A DNA stretch of 34,797 nt from Akkermansia muciniphila (GTDB taxonomy: Bacteria > Verrucomicrobiota > Verrucomicrobiia > Verrucomicrobiales > Akkermansiaceae). The stretch spans positions 1 to 34,797 of the forward strand of contig CAMAQB010000033.1 in the NCBI GenBank assembly GCA_945860285.1. Direction: 5' to 3'. Shown piece after piece: positions 7,819 to 17,068 of this stretch. The position numbers and the translations under genes were made by a program. The notes under the pieces are model-generated. The model saw only the letters and a list, made by a program, of their open reading frames with translations. It was not told the DNA's origin and searched no databases. Position 1 is the first letter of the stretch, and every line of letters starts with the position of its first letter.

Positions 7819-10815
7819 TCAGAAATCGACCACGATCGCCGCCTTGAGGCCGATGAGATAACAGCGGATCAGTGACTCGTCGGCGCTCAGGCCTTTGGCG
7901 ATCAGCGAACGATACACCGAAAGCTGCCTGCGGTGCGCTTCGAGCAGGACCTGCGGGTCGTCGGTGTTGTCGGTTTTGTAGTCGAGGATCTCAACTCCGA
8001 GCACCCGTTGCTGTTCGTCGCGCACGATGTGCAACCGGTCGATGACTGTGCGATACCATGTGCCCTCAACGATGCCCTCGACCGGAAATTCGTGACGCAG
8101 CTCGACATGACGGCCCCGTTTTTCTAACAATTTTCTGACTGCCGCGCTCCGCAATGCTTTGATGACATAGTCGGCGTGCTCTCCTGCGATCACTGGCTCC
8201 TGTTCATCGAGCCAGTGCACGCCTTCCATCAGCCCGTGGATTTTCGAGCCGAACTCCACCGCCCCCGCATCGATCTCACCGCTGTGACTAGCCGTTTTTC
8301 GCATCGGTCTCGTGACTGCGGCCCCGAGAGCCACCTTGTCGATCGATGTGTTTTCAGGCGGCAGCGCAACCACGCTGTCGTAACAACTCAGACTCCCCGA
8401 TTCGAACAACACCGAAGTTCCACCATGGCAAGCCGCCTTGATCCAATCGGCGAGAGAATTGTTCTCCTCCTTTGCTTCCTTCGCATCGAGCAGAACGTAA
8501 AGCCCCCGTTTGGCCCGGGTCAGAGCCACATACAGCAGACACATCGCCTCGTATTGTTGCTGTTCGCCCCACTCCCGCTCGGCATTTTTCAGCAGCGGCA
8601 ACAACGAGCGCGCCCACAACGGCGGCGGCGAACAGATCCAATCTTCGCCACGGGCGATGTTGAAATTGCGGGCATTGGGAATTTTGTCTTTGGAGATCAG
8701 CGGCAGCACCACGACATCGAAACCCAGGCCCTTGGCCTTGTGAATGGTCATCACCTGGACATGCGCGGCACCGGGGCTCTGACCGACCTCAAGTTTTTCC
8801 AGGGCATTCACCGCCGCCATCGCGGATGCCGCGCCGCTCAGATCGACGATCCGCAGGGCAGCGAGGATATCGTGGCAGCGGTTTTTGCCAAAGGCCGACA
8901 TGCCCTGCCATGATGGTTCTAACAAATTTCCGACAAACACGCTGAAGCCCTGCGCCAATGCCGCGCGGTTCGCGGCACTCCAGGTCATGCTCTCACACGC
9001 TTCACTCAGTTGCGGCCAGAGTGGCGACATCCGCAGCAGTTCCTCGGAAAAACGATCCGCGGGGTCGGCGAGCCAGCGCATCAGTTGCAAGACCGCCACG
9101 CCCATCGGATTGTCTTCGCACGGCTTGCGCACACCGTCTTCGATCACCCGGAATCCCGCCGCACGCAGATGATCGGCCACGTCATTCTGCTCCTTGTTGG
9201 TGCGCACCAGCACCCCGCAGCTCAGCGGTTTTTGACCAACCCCAATTTCCCGCAAGATCGCGGTCATCCGGCTCAGGCGGCCAGCCTCCTCGGTTTCCTC
9301 AACGCATTCAACCCGTGCATGGCCGCGCAGTCCGGATTTGGCGGAAACGTGATCCTCCCATTGCCAACGATCCGCTGCTTTGCCATAAAACCGCCCGATG
9401 ACCGGGAGATTTCCGCAAACGCGATTGACCAGATCGAGGACTTCGGTGGCCGACCGATAGGATTCGCGCATGGTTTCGATGACCAGGTCGTTGCCGTAGC
9501 GATCGGAAACTTCGTCGAACAAACGCACGTCGCCGCCCCGCCAGCCGTAAATCGCCTGTTTCTTGTCGCCGACGATGAAAAGACTGCCTTCGTCGTCAGT
9601 GGCGGCTTCATCGATGAGAGGAAACAAACCTGCCCAATCGGCGCGACTGGTGTCCTGGAATTCATCGAGCAACCAATGACCGAAGCGGGCGTGCAATCGA
9701 TAGTCGAGAGACTCGCGCAGCAAGCGGCTGTCCTCGCCTTTCGACCACGCACCCATCAGCACCTTGATGTCGTCGAAATTAAAAAACCCCTTGCGCCGCA
9801 TCCGCTGTTCGCACACACCGTCGAACATCGCAATCACCTCGCGCAACGCCCGGGTGCTCTGGCAGGCGCTGGCCATCTCCGCGCGGGCCGCACTCTGCAA
9901 TGCCTCTCTCAACAACGCCGCAGTGTCTTCGGGGATGATGAATTCCTTGCTCATCTTGATCACGAGTTCGCCATTAACTCCCGCGCCGATGGCATCGATC
10001 ACCCGATCCAGCAAAGAACCTCCATCCCCGATGACACCGCTGCCAGCGGAGTGCAGCGCCAGACATTCGCACATTTTTTCCCATGCCTTCGGTTGGTTGG
10101 CATGGTTGAATGCAATCTTCTCCGCCGCCGCCTGCAATCGTCCTGCATACTCCTCCCGCTGCCGATTCCACTCGTCGACACTGCCGCCCTCCGCCAAACG
10201 ATCCGGCCCCCACTCCAGGTGATCGGCACCATCCCGCCAGGCCCGGTGCCACACACCGACATACTCATCAAGTCGCGAGCGAACCTGAAAACTTTCACGC
10301 CCCATCAGGGTCTTGCGGAATGCCTGGAAAAATTCCGCCGACTTCGCATCGCCCAGTTCCTGGCGCAGGATGCCATCGAGTATGCCCTCGATCATGATTC
10401 GCAGTTCCGCGCCTTCGAGCAGTTGAAAGGTGCCCGATGAAACCCCCAGCTCGTGCGGAAAGGACTTCACCACCCGCGTGAAAAATCCATCCATGGTCCC
10501 GAGAGTCATCTGCGGCAATGCCACGATCAGCTTTTCCAGAATGGACACGAAATCCACCACCCCGGGTTCCCGGCCGCTCTCGTTCAGATCCCTGCGAATT
10601 GTTGCCGCCGCATTTTCATCCAAACAGGCACCGGCGATTTTCGTCAGCACCGAGTCGGTGAACTCCCCTGCCGCCTTGCGCGTGAATGTCAACGCAACAA
10701 TGCTCTCGGGGTCGATCCCCATCGCCACAAATCCAATGATGCGGTTGCCCAGTTGATAGGTTTTTCCCGACCCCGCCGATGCCAGCACCATCACGTTCGG
10801 ATCGAGGATTTTCAT
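7819..10815 (-). CDS. AddA/RecB-like helicase-nuclease
   Basis: A 998-residue UvrD-family (SF1A) helicase with a C-terminal RecB-type nuclease, expected to process double-strand DNA ends for recombination. Walker A is LASAGSGKT with Lys18. Further motifs are ALTFTRKAAGEF, LLDEFQDTS (Walker B), VGDKKQAIYGWRGG, MTIHKAKGLGFDVVVLPL and LLYVALTRAKRGL. The nuclease shows ILDYKTDN (Asp945, Lys947) and the downstream QLSVY. The ATG at 10815 is chosen because the helicase starts at once; an upstream ATG adds two residues. No addB or recC/recD partner is adjacent. Length is somewhat short for AddA (usually 1100-1250). Confidence 0.85.
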   Translation of the reverse strand: MKILDPNVMVLASAGSGKTYQLGNRIIGFVAMGIDPESIVALTFTRKAAGEFTDSVLTKIAGACLDENAAATIRRDLNESGREPGVVDFVSILEKLIVALPQMTLGTMDGFFTRVVKSFPHELGVSSGTFQLLEGAELRIMIEGILDGILRQELGDAKSAEFFQAFRKTLMGRESFQVRSRLDEYVGVWHRAWRDGADHLEWGPDRLAEGGSVDEWNRQREEYAGRLQAAAEKIAFNHANQPKAWEKMCECLALHSAGSGVIGDGGSLLDRVIDAIGAGVNGELVIKMSKEFIIPEDTAALLREALQSAARAEMASACQSTRALREVIAMFDGVCEQRMRRKGFFNFDDIKVLMGAWSKGEDSRLLRESLDYRLHARFGHWLLDEFQDTSRADWAGLFPLIDEAATDDEGSLFIVGDKKQAIYGWRGGDVRLFDEVSDRYGNDLVIETMRESYRSATEVLDLVNRVCGNLPVIGRFYGKAADRWQWEDHVSAKSGLRGHARVECVEETEEAGRLSRMTAILREIGVGQKPLSCGVLVRTNKEQNDVADHLRAAGFRVIEDGVRKPCEDNPMGVAVLQLMRWLADPADRFSEELLRMSPLWPQLSEACESMTWSAANRAALAQGFSVFVGNLLEPSWQGMSAFGKNRCHDILAALRIVDLSGAASAMAAVNALEKLEVGQSPGAAHVQVMTIHKAKGLGFDVVVLPLISKDKIPNARNFNIARGEDWICSPPPLWARSLLPLLKNAEREWGEQQQYEAMCLLYVALTRAKRGLYVLLDAKEAKEENNSLADWIKAACHGGTSVLFESGSLSCYDSVVALPPENTSIDKVALGAAVTRPMRKTASHSGEIDAGAVEFGSKIHGLMEGVHWLDEQEPVIAGEHADYVIKALRSAAVRKLLEKRGRHVELRHEFPVEGIVEGTWYRTVIDRLHIVRDEQQRVLGVEILDYKTDNTDDPQVLLEAHRRQLSVYRSLIAKGLSADESLIRCYLIGLKAAIVVDF

Positions 10816-10876
10816 GAACAAAGTCTAGCGTATCGTGTCGGAGGGGTCAATGTAAGACTTTGCACGCAGCTCCGGT

Positions 10877-12631
10877 ATGCTGGTCATGACGGCACGATTG
10901 CTTCTCCTCTTGTCCACCGCGATGGCAGCCCTGGCAGCCGATCGCCCGTATCCCGTCGATCCCGCCTCGCAGCGACAACCGGGGGTGCCGCAGGGCAAGG
11001 TGAACAAGTTCCATTTTTCCTCGAGCAAAATCTACCCCGGCACCGAACGCGATTGCTGGATCTATGTGCCGGCGCAATACCAGGCCGACAAGGCGGCAGC
11101 GCTGATGGTCTTCCAGGATGGCGAAGGCTACCTCAGTGAAAACGGTCCGGACAAGGCGACGATCGTTTTTGACAACCTGATTCACACCAAGGAAATGCCG
11201 GTGACCATCGGATTGTTTATCAACCCCGGCGTGGTGCCCGCACCCGGGGCCGATGCCCAACCGCGCTTCAACCGCAGTTTTGAATACGATGATTTCTCGG
11301 CGAAATACGCGACATTTCTGATCGATGAATTGCTACCCGAAGTTCGCAAAAGCTACAACATTTCCGACCGACCTGATGACCGCGGCATCTGCGGCGCATC
11401 CTCCGGCGGCATTGCGGCGTTCACTGCGGCCTGGCACCGGTCCGATGCGTTTCGACGGGTCTATTCGATGATCGGAACATTCGTCGGACTCCGTGGTGGA
11501 GATGAAATTTCCACGCTGATCCGCAAGACCGAGCCAAAACCGCTGCGGGTGTTTTTGCAGGACGGCAGCAACGACAACAACATCTACTGTGGCGACTGGT
11601 GGCTGGCGAATCAAATGATGGAGCGCTCATTGTCCTTCTCGGGTTACGAGGTCAACCATGTCTGGGGCGAAGGCCCGCATTCGCATAAGCACGGTGGATC
11701 GATCCTGCCCGAGGCGATGCGCTGGTTGTGGAAGGATTCCAAAAAACCCGTGACCACCCACTACGACAACTGCAAGGGCAAAGCCCGGGATCTGCTGATC
11801 GATGGCGAAAACTGGGAGCTGGTCAGCAAAGGCCACGGCTTCACCGAGGGCCCGGCAATCGGACCCGACGGCAGGGTCTTTTTCACCGACATCCCCAACA
11901 GCAAAATCCATCAGATCGACAAGGACGGCGTGGTCTCGGTGTTTCTCGAGAACACCAACAACACCAACGGCCTTGCTTTTGGTCCCGATGGCCGGCTGTA
12001 TGGATGCCGCGCGGGCAGCAAGGAAATCGTTTCGTGGGACCCCGCCAGCAAGATGGAAAAAGTCCACGCCACAGGCATCGATGCCAACGACCTGGTGGTC
12101 TCGTTTGATGGCACGATCTATGCCACCGAACCGGCGAAAAAATCCGTGTGGATCATCCGTGCGAACGGCGAAAAATTGTTAGGCTCCGACCAGTTCCACG
12201 GTGTCAATGGGTTGAAGCTCACCCCCGATCAAACGCGGCTCGAAGTCGCCGACCCGAATGGTCGATTTGTGTATTCGGCCACGCGGAAAAGTGATGGAAC
12301 GCTGAGCAACATCCAGCCGTACCATCATCTGCATCTTCCCAGTGCCGGTGTCGATCCGCGCAGCGGAGCCGATGGCATGGCCGTTACCCGCGACGGCTGG
12401 TTGCTGGTCGCCACCGTCATGGGCGTGCAGATCTGCGACCAGCCAGGCCGCGTCAACCTGATCGTGCCAATGCCTCCCGGCGCGCGTTTCCCCTCCAACC
12501 TCTGCTTCGCCGGCGATGACCGCAAAACCCTGATCGCCACCTGCGGCGACTCCGTCTATCGCCGCAAAACCAACATGACCGGCGTACTCTCCTGGGAGAA
12601 ACCCATCAAACCCCCGCAGCCGGGATTGTAA
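10877..12631 (+). CDS. Secreted esterase / SMP-30 lactonase fusion
   Basis: A 584-residue exported protein with a signal peptide (about 1-20, ending ALAA). Domain 1 (about 40-290) is an alpha/beta-hydrolase of the enterochelin-esterase type: WIYVPAQY, then GASSGG with nucleophile Ser175, and a late HSHKHGG His. Domain 2 (about 310-575) is an SMP-30/gluconolactonase beta-propeller: GFTEGPAIGPDGRVFFTD, NGLAFGPDGRLYGC, GVNGLKLTPD and PSNLCFAGDD. The combination suggests hydrolysis of a sugar ester or lactone outside the cytoplasm. The gene is divergent from the AddA-like gene. Its 3' end is 20 bp from the 3' end of the convergent tracrRNA. Confidence 0.85.
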   Translation: MLVMTARLLLLLSTAMAALAADRPYPVDPASQRQPGVPQGKVNKFHFSSSKIYPGTERDCWIYVPAQYQADKAAALMVFQDGEGYLSENGPDKATIVFDNLIHTKEMPVTIGLFINPGVVPAPGADAQPRFNRSFEYDDFSAKYATFLIDELLPEVRKSYNISDRPDDRGICGASSGGIAAFTAAWHRSDAFRRVYSMIGTFVGLRGGDEISTLIRKTEPKPLRVFLQDGSNDNNIYCGDWWLANQMMERSLSFSGYEVNHVWGEGPHSHKHGGSILPEAMRWLWKDSKKPVTTHYDNCKGKARDLLIDGENWELVSKGHGFTEGPAIGPDGRVFFTDIPNSKIHQIDKDGVVSVFLENTNNTNGLAFGPDGRLYGCRAGSKEIVSWDPASKMEKVHATGIDANDLVVSFDGTIYATEPAKKSVWIIRANGEKLLGSDQFHGVNGLKLTPDQTRLEVADPNGRFVYSATRKSDGTLSNIQPYHHLHLPSAGVDPRSGADGMAVTRDGWLLVATVMGVQICDQPGRVNLIVPMPPGARFPSNLCFAGDDRKTLIATCGDSVYRRKTNMTGVLSWEKPIKPPQPGL

Positions 12632-12651
12632 GGCGGGCGAGATTTCCTCTG

Positions 12652-12689
12652 AAAAAAAAGATTCCCCAACGGCCCGAAGGCCGAAGGGG
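12652..12689 (-). terminator. tracrRNA intrinsic terminator
   Basis: A hairpin with CCCC/GGGG and CGGCC/GGCCG stems and a UUCG loop (12664-12689), followed on the minus strand by AATC and eight T residues (12659-12652). The GC hairpin is also the last structural element of the tracrRNA. Confidence 0.9.
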
Positions 12690-12748
12690 TGACTTTACAG
12701 ATTCAAACCAATGGTAAAAATCTTTACCGTGGCTGACCTCCTGATTTC
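12652..12748 (-). ncRNA. tracrRNA
   Basis: Read 5' to 3' on the minus strand, it begins with the anti-repeat (12748-12727), which pairs with the repeat at 21 of 22 positions; the exception is a G-U wobble, and there is no bulge. A nexus hairpin follows (12728-12713, GGTAAA-GATT-TTTACC) whose first two bases overlap the anti-repeat. After a linker comes a terminal hairpin (12689-12664) with 4 bp, a UU/UU internal loop, 5 bp and a UUCG loop, then AATC and eight U residues. Length is about 97 nt, usual for type II-C. It pairs with the minus-strand form of the repeat, so it fixes crRNA polarity. Confidence 0.93.
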
Positions 12749-12754
12749 GCGAGA

Positions 12755-12783
12755 AATATGCTTGCGCTATGGGTCTCTGTCAA
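12755..12783 (-). promoter_or_regulatory. tracrRNA promoter
   Basis: The minus strand carries TTGACA (12783-12778), a 17-bp spacer and CATATT (12760-12755). The expected start is 12749-12747, the first base of the anti-repeat, so the transcript has no leader. The element lies in the gap between the tracrRNA and cas9 and must overlap the cas9 promoter region, which could couple expression of the two. Confidence 0.8.
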
Positions 12784-12815
12784 CAAGTATATAAAAAAAT
12801 TTACAGTAAATATAT

Positions 12816-15800
12816 ATGACACCACATTACATTGTCGGGAATGCAGCACCTCTCACGAAATTGCCTAAAACATTTCCTACCCAGATCGACGAGAATCTAT
12901 TCTGCGGGATCGACATAGGCATAGGCTCATGTGGCATAGCCTTGATTTCACATTCCAAGGCAAAACCAACAATCAAAGGCTTTGAAAAATTGCCCGGTGC
13001 CATCAGCTTCATGGGAGTTAGAGCCTTTGATGTTCCCGAAATTAAAGAAAAATCGGGTATTGTTTTAAAAAATCCCGAACGGAGACAGAAAAGGTTAATG
13101 CGTCGTGTCTTGGCTCGGCGCGCTTCACGCATGAAAGCAGTTAAGGCACTACTCATTGAAGCAAAAATTCTGCCTGCAGATTATTCCCCTATGCAGGATG
13201 CCTGGCGTGGCAGGCATGAAGCAGCAACACCGTGGAAGTGGCGTGTGGAAGCGTTAAATCGCAAATTATCAGATTGGGAATTTGCCGTGATTTTAATGCA
13301 CTATGCGAAAAGGCGTGGATTTAAAAGTGCAAAAAAAAACGATCTCGAAAGCAAAGGTTCGGAGGGCGGCACACTACAAAGTTCGAGAGCAAACCATGCA
13401 GCGCTCGCCAATTACCTCACCGTCGCAGACATGCTTACTCGGGACCGTCGCTTTGCTATCGATAACTCAGCACCGTCAGTTGAAACCAAAAAGCGCAACC
13501 GTGATGGACAATACATTGCGATGGTAACTAGGGCTGATGTAATTCATGAAATTGCCCAAGTCTTTGCCATGCAGCGCCAGCTTGGAAATTCACATGCGTC
13601 CATTGATTTTGAGAATGAGTTTCTGGCAGTCTTAAACGCGCAGAGACCTCTTCAGGATCCTATCAAGCTGCTGGAAGACTGCCCCTTTGTGCCCACTGAA
13701 AAGAGAGGTAGTTTGATGTCACCCTCTTTTGAACTTGCCCGTGCTTTGCAAAAACTGAATACAATTAAACTCTCTCAACCCGATAAAACCAAAGCTTTTC
13801 TGTCTTCATGGATTTTACAACATGGAGGCTATCATGCTTTCGTCTCCCAGTTCGGTAAAAAATCCAGAATTACTTGGGCTGATTTGCGAAAAATGTGGTC
13901 TATCCCAATAGAAATAACGTTTGACGATTTGAAAGCTCCTTTGTCAAAGAAAAAGAAAGACGGTTCTCTCGCGAATGAACTTTCACAAGCGGATAAAGAA
14001 AAGTACGATTTCTCTAATCGATCTAATACCAAGGGCTGCGCTCAGGGCACATGTTTGTTGAGAACTGTACTTGGTGAAACTTTATGGAGCCTCGTATTGC
14101 GCGATGGCTACGAGGCTCTGGATGATATCGCTTTTTGTCTAACATTTTATGAGGTTATCGAAGAAGAAGGAAGTGCGACCACGATGCTAGGTGCGCTTGC
14201 TCAAAAAAACTTAGCGCCTCAGTTTTATGATGCCATTGCAAATGATTTGCGATCGCAAAAGCCGAGTTTGCATGTATTTTCTGGATCGTGCTCCACTTCT
14301 TCAAAAGCGTTGCGCCAAATTATACCCTTTCTTATGCTTGGAGACGTCTATTCACTGGCTATGGAAAAAGCGGGCTTCAATCATGTTAAAACCGACTTTT
14401 CCCTCGAAAAAATCACAAATCCTATAGTCAAAGCTGTACTGAGAGAGGCAATCAAGCAAATCGCCCATGTCTTTCACGAGATTGGTTCACTGCCCGGCAG
14501 AATCCACATCGAGGTAGCGCGGGATGTGGGTAAATCGATGGAAGAACGAAATGAATTGGAAAGAGGACTGAAAACGCGCACCGATGCAAAAAATGCGAAC
14601 CGTCAAAAAGTTGCCGAGTTGCGCAATATCGATGTTACGGCAGTTACAGAAGATGAGTTATTGCGCTATGAACTTTATCTGGAACAGGGTGGCTTATGCC
14701 CTTACTCGGGATTATCACTACCCAACAACGAAAATATTTATGGCGCGGATTTGCAAGTGGACCACATACAACCCCGGAGCCGTAGCCATGACAACAGCTA
14801 TGACAACAGGTGCCTGGTCTATGCGTCTCAAAATCAGAATAAAGGTAATCGTACCCCGTATGAATGGCTGTCTGGTTCTGATTCGTCTTGGCAGGAGTTC
14901 CAAACACGCATTGCCGCCATGCGGGGACTTAGGCGAGGAAAAAGAAACCGGCTACTTAACGAAACATTTGCAGAAAATGAGCAGGATTTTTTAGAACGAA
15001 ACCTTAATGACACGCGCTATATCAGCAGGGTTCTACTTGCCTATGTTCAGGATTTTTACCGCATCGCTGGAGAAGAGCCTCTGGACAAAGGTGCTACCCG
15101 AAGGGTCTTCTCGAGGCCGGGACAAATGACATCACTCGTACGAAGGGCGTGGGGCCTTGAGAATTTGAAAAAAAACGTTCTGGGCAACCGAGTTGGTGAC
15201 AAGCATCATGCCGTAGATGCACTGGTGTGCGCCTGTCTTTCTGAAGGTAATGCTCAATGGATCACAAAGATTTCGCAAGCATATGCAAGCTCCAATCATC
15301 TACTGACACTTCGCAATTTACAAGAACCCTGGTCTAATTTCCGCAATGACGTAGTCGATGCCCTAAATCAAATTACGGTTTCCCGACGGGAACAGTGTGG
15401 TGCAGGAGGACCTCTTCACAAAGAAACAAATTACAGCCTTGAAATTGATCCGGACGGCAAGGAGGTGGCGTACAAACGCGAGAGTTTGGTGGGTAAAAAT
15501 GCTTCAAACAAACCTGTTGCCAATTTTACTACTCTGGGGGATCTGGAGGCGATTCGTGGAATCCATCATGAAAGAAACCAGTGGCTCAAAGATTCATTGA
15601 CGAACTGGATCAAAACCGGAAGCAAAATCGATCACGTTCATCTGCCGAGAGATCCCCAAGGTTGCCTTATTTACAAAGTGTCGGTGAGACAGGATAAGAT
15701 CAAGAACCTACGCAAGCAAAATCAGGGACATGTCGTGAGTGGCACAATGGTGCGCTGCGATGTTTTTTCCAAAAAGGGTAAATTTTATCTCGTGCCCGTA

Positions 15801-16163
15801 TACAACTACCAGCTTGCAAGTAAAACGCCGCCCATGAGAGCGATAGCTGCGGCTAGGGAAGAAGAAAATTGGACCTTAATGGATGGAACCTTTAAATTTG
15901 AGTTCAGTTTATGGAAAAATTCTCGGTTTGTTTGCGTCGATAAAAAAACGCAGAAACGAATTGAAGGATGTTACTGTGGATTGGATCGCAGCACAGGCAG
16001 TATCACTTACAATTTACCTGACGATTTTGGCTATAAGCAATTGAACAGAATTTCAACGAAAACTGGGCTATCCGTTTTCCAAAAGGTAACGGCGGACCGC
16101 TTAGGCCGCATCTTTCCCGTCAAACATGAAAAACGCATATGGCATGGCGAGGTCTGCATTTGA
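12816..16163 (+). CDS. cas9: CRISPR-associated endonuclease Cas9 (type II-C)
   Basis: A 1115-residue RNA-guided DNA endonuclease. RuvC-I is FCGIDIGIGSCGIALI with Asp33. The Arg-rich bridge helix spans about 88-110 (RRQKRLMRRVLARRASR). RuvC-II is RIHIEVARD with Glu566. HNH is LQVDHIQPRSRS with Asp649 and His650, plus the matching Asn673 (NQNKGN). RuvC-III is KHHAVDAL with His797/His798 and Asp801. All catalytic residues are present, so it should cut both strands. The C-terminal roughly 300 residues form the wedge/PAM-interacting part. Size, three-gene operon and absence of csn2 or cas4 indicate II-C. The ATG at 12816 lies in AT-rich DNA without a clear ribosome-binding site. The stop overlaps cas1 by 25 nt. 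Confidence 0.97.
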   Translation: MTPHYIVGNAAPLTKLPKTFPTQIDENLFCGIDIGIGSCGIALISHSKAKPTIKGFEKLPGAISFMGVRAFDVPEIKEKSGIVLKNPERRQKRLMRRVLARRASRMKAVKALLIEAKILPADYSPMQDAWRGRHEAATPWKWRVEALNRKLSDWEFAVILMHYAKRRGFKSAKKNDLESKGSEGGTLQSSRANHAALANYLTVADMLTRDRRFAIDNSAPSVETKKRNRDGQYIAMVTRADVIHEIAQVFAMQRQLGNSHASIDFENEFLAVLNAQRPLQDPIKLLEDCPFVPTEKRGSLMSPSFELARALQKLNTIKLSQPDKTKAFLSSWILQHGGYHAFVSQFGKKSRITWADLRKMWSIPIEITFDDLKAPLSKKKKDGSLANELSQADKEKYDFSNRSNTKGCAQGTCLLRTVLGETLWSLVLRDGYEALDDIAFCLTFYEVIEEEGSATTMLGALAQKNLAPQFYDAIANDLRSQKPSLHVFSGSCSTSSKALRQIIPFLMLGDVYSLAMEKAGFNHVKTDFSLEKITNPIVKAVLREAIKQIAHVFHEIGSLPGRIHIEVARDVGKSMEERNELERGLKTRTDAKNANRQKVAELRNIDVTAVTEDELLRYELYLEQGGLCPYSGLSLPNNENIYGADLQVDHIQPRSRSHDNSYDNRCLVYASQNQNKGNRTPYEWLSGSDSSWQEFQTRIAAMRGLRRGKRNRLLNETFAENEQDFLERNLNDTRYISRVLLAYVQDFYRIAGEEPLDKGATRRVFSRPGQMTSLVRRAWGLENLKKNVLGNRVGDKHHAVDALVCACLSEGNAQWITKISQAYASSNHLLTLRNLQEPWSNFRNDVVDALNQITVSRREQCGAGGPLHKETNYSLEIDPDGKEVAYKRESLVGKNASNKPVANFTTLGDLEAIRGIHHERNQWLKDSLTNWIKTGSKIDHVHLPRDPQGCLIYKVSVRQDKIKNLRKQNQGHVVSGTMVRCDVFSKKGKFYLVPVYNYQLASKTPPMRAIAAAREEENWTLMDGTFKFEFSLWKNSRFVCVDKKTQKRIEGCYCGLDRSTGSITYNLPDDFGYKQLNRISTKTGLSVFQKVTADRLGRIFPVKHEKRIWHGEVCI

Positions 16164-17068
16164 GTAAAGCTGCTTATTTGCGCATTGATCACCGCAACCT
16201 TGTGATCGACTTTCGGGGCGAAGAAAAAGGCTGTGCGCGTTTGCCATTGGAGGACATTGCCTACCTTATTCTCGATTCCCAGGAAGTGAGTATTACCGGA
16301 GCCGCTCTTGCTGCCATGAGCGAACATGAAATCATGGTTCTTGGCGTAAATGATCGCCACCTGCCTGCATGGACATCTTTTCCCTGGGGGCTTCACCATC
16401 GGCAAGGAGAAGTCACAGCTCTGCAATTGAATTGCTCCACTCCAGTGAAAAAGCGAATATGGCAACACATCGTCAAAGAAAAAATTCGCTCCCAAGCATG
16501 GGCCCTACACTCCTGCGGCGCTAAAGGTGCCGACACAGTGCGATGCTGGGCTAACGCAGTAAAATCAGGCGATACCAACAATGTAGAAGCCCGCGCGGCA
16601 ATCTTGTACTGGGAAGAAATTTTTGCTCCCCGCCTTTTCCGCCGCCATGATGACGATCTTCCGAATGCTTTATTGAATTATGGTTATTCCCTCATCCGTG
16701 CCGGTTTAGCTCGGCATCTCTGCGCTGCGGGTTTTATTCCAGTCCTTGGTGTCCATCATTGCTCCATGAGCAATGCTTTCAACCTGGCTGACGACCTTAT
16801 TGAACCTTATCGACCCTTGGTAGATTATTTTGTCCTTCGCATACTAGGCGACAGGCATTCTTCTGAGAAGCTGAACCTCGATGACAGGCGCGCCTTGACA
16901 CAGATACTTGAAGCCACCGTCCTGCTGGGTGAAGAGGAAATGACACTTTTTGCCTCGATCAAACTCGTTGTTCAATCCCTGAAACACGCCATTAAGTCTC
17001 GCGATCCCGAAATGCTAATCTTTCCAGATTTAAAACCATGCAAGGAGACCTCAGGCGTATGTGGGTGA
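16139..17068 (+). CDS. cas1: CRISPR integrase Cas1 (type II)
   Basis: A 309-residue Cas1 that, with Cas2, integrates new spacers. The start MAWRGLHLSKAAYLRI is typical of type II Cas1. The metal-binding residues are the Glu in NNVEARAAILYWEEIF, the His in LGVHHCSMSNAFNLADD, and the Asp in that last segment. The ATG at 16139 overlaps the end of cas9 by 25 nt, and the end overlaps cas2, so the three genes are translationally coupled. Length fits the family. It is complete, so adaptation is probably functional. Confidence 0.96.
   Translation: MAWRGLHLSKAAYLRIDHRNLVIDFRGEEKGCARLPLEDIAYLILDSQEVSITGAALAAMSEHEIMVLGVNDRHLPAWTSFPWGLHHRQGEVTALQLNCSTPVKKRIWQHIVKEKIRSQAWALHSCGAKGADTVRCWANAVKSGDTNNVEARAAILYWEEIFAPRLFRRHDDDLPNALLNYGYSLIRAGLARHLCAAGFIPVLGVHHCSMSNAFNLADDLIEPYRPLVDYFVLRILGDRHSSEKLNLDDRRALTQILEATVLLGEEEMTLFASIKLVVQSLKHAIKSRDPEMLIFPDLKPCKETSGVCG

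Noticed and set aside
9010-10440. A 476-codon + strand frame opposite the AddA-like gene.
   Set aside because: The minus-strand frame has every helicase and nuclease motif; the + strand frame is a composition-driven shadow.
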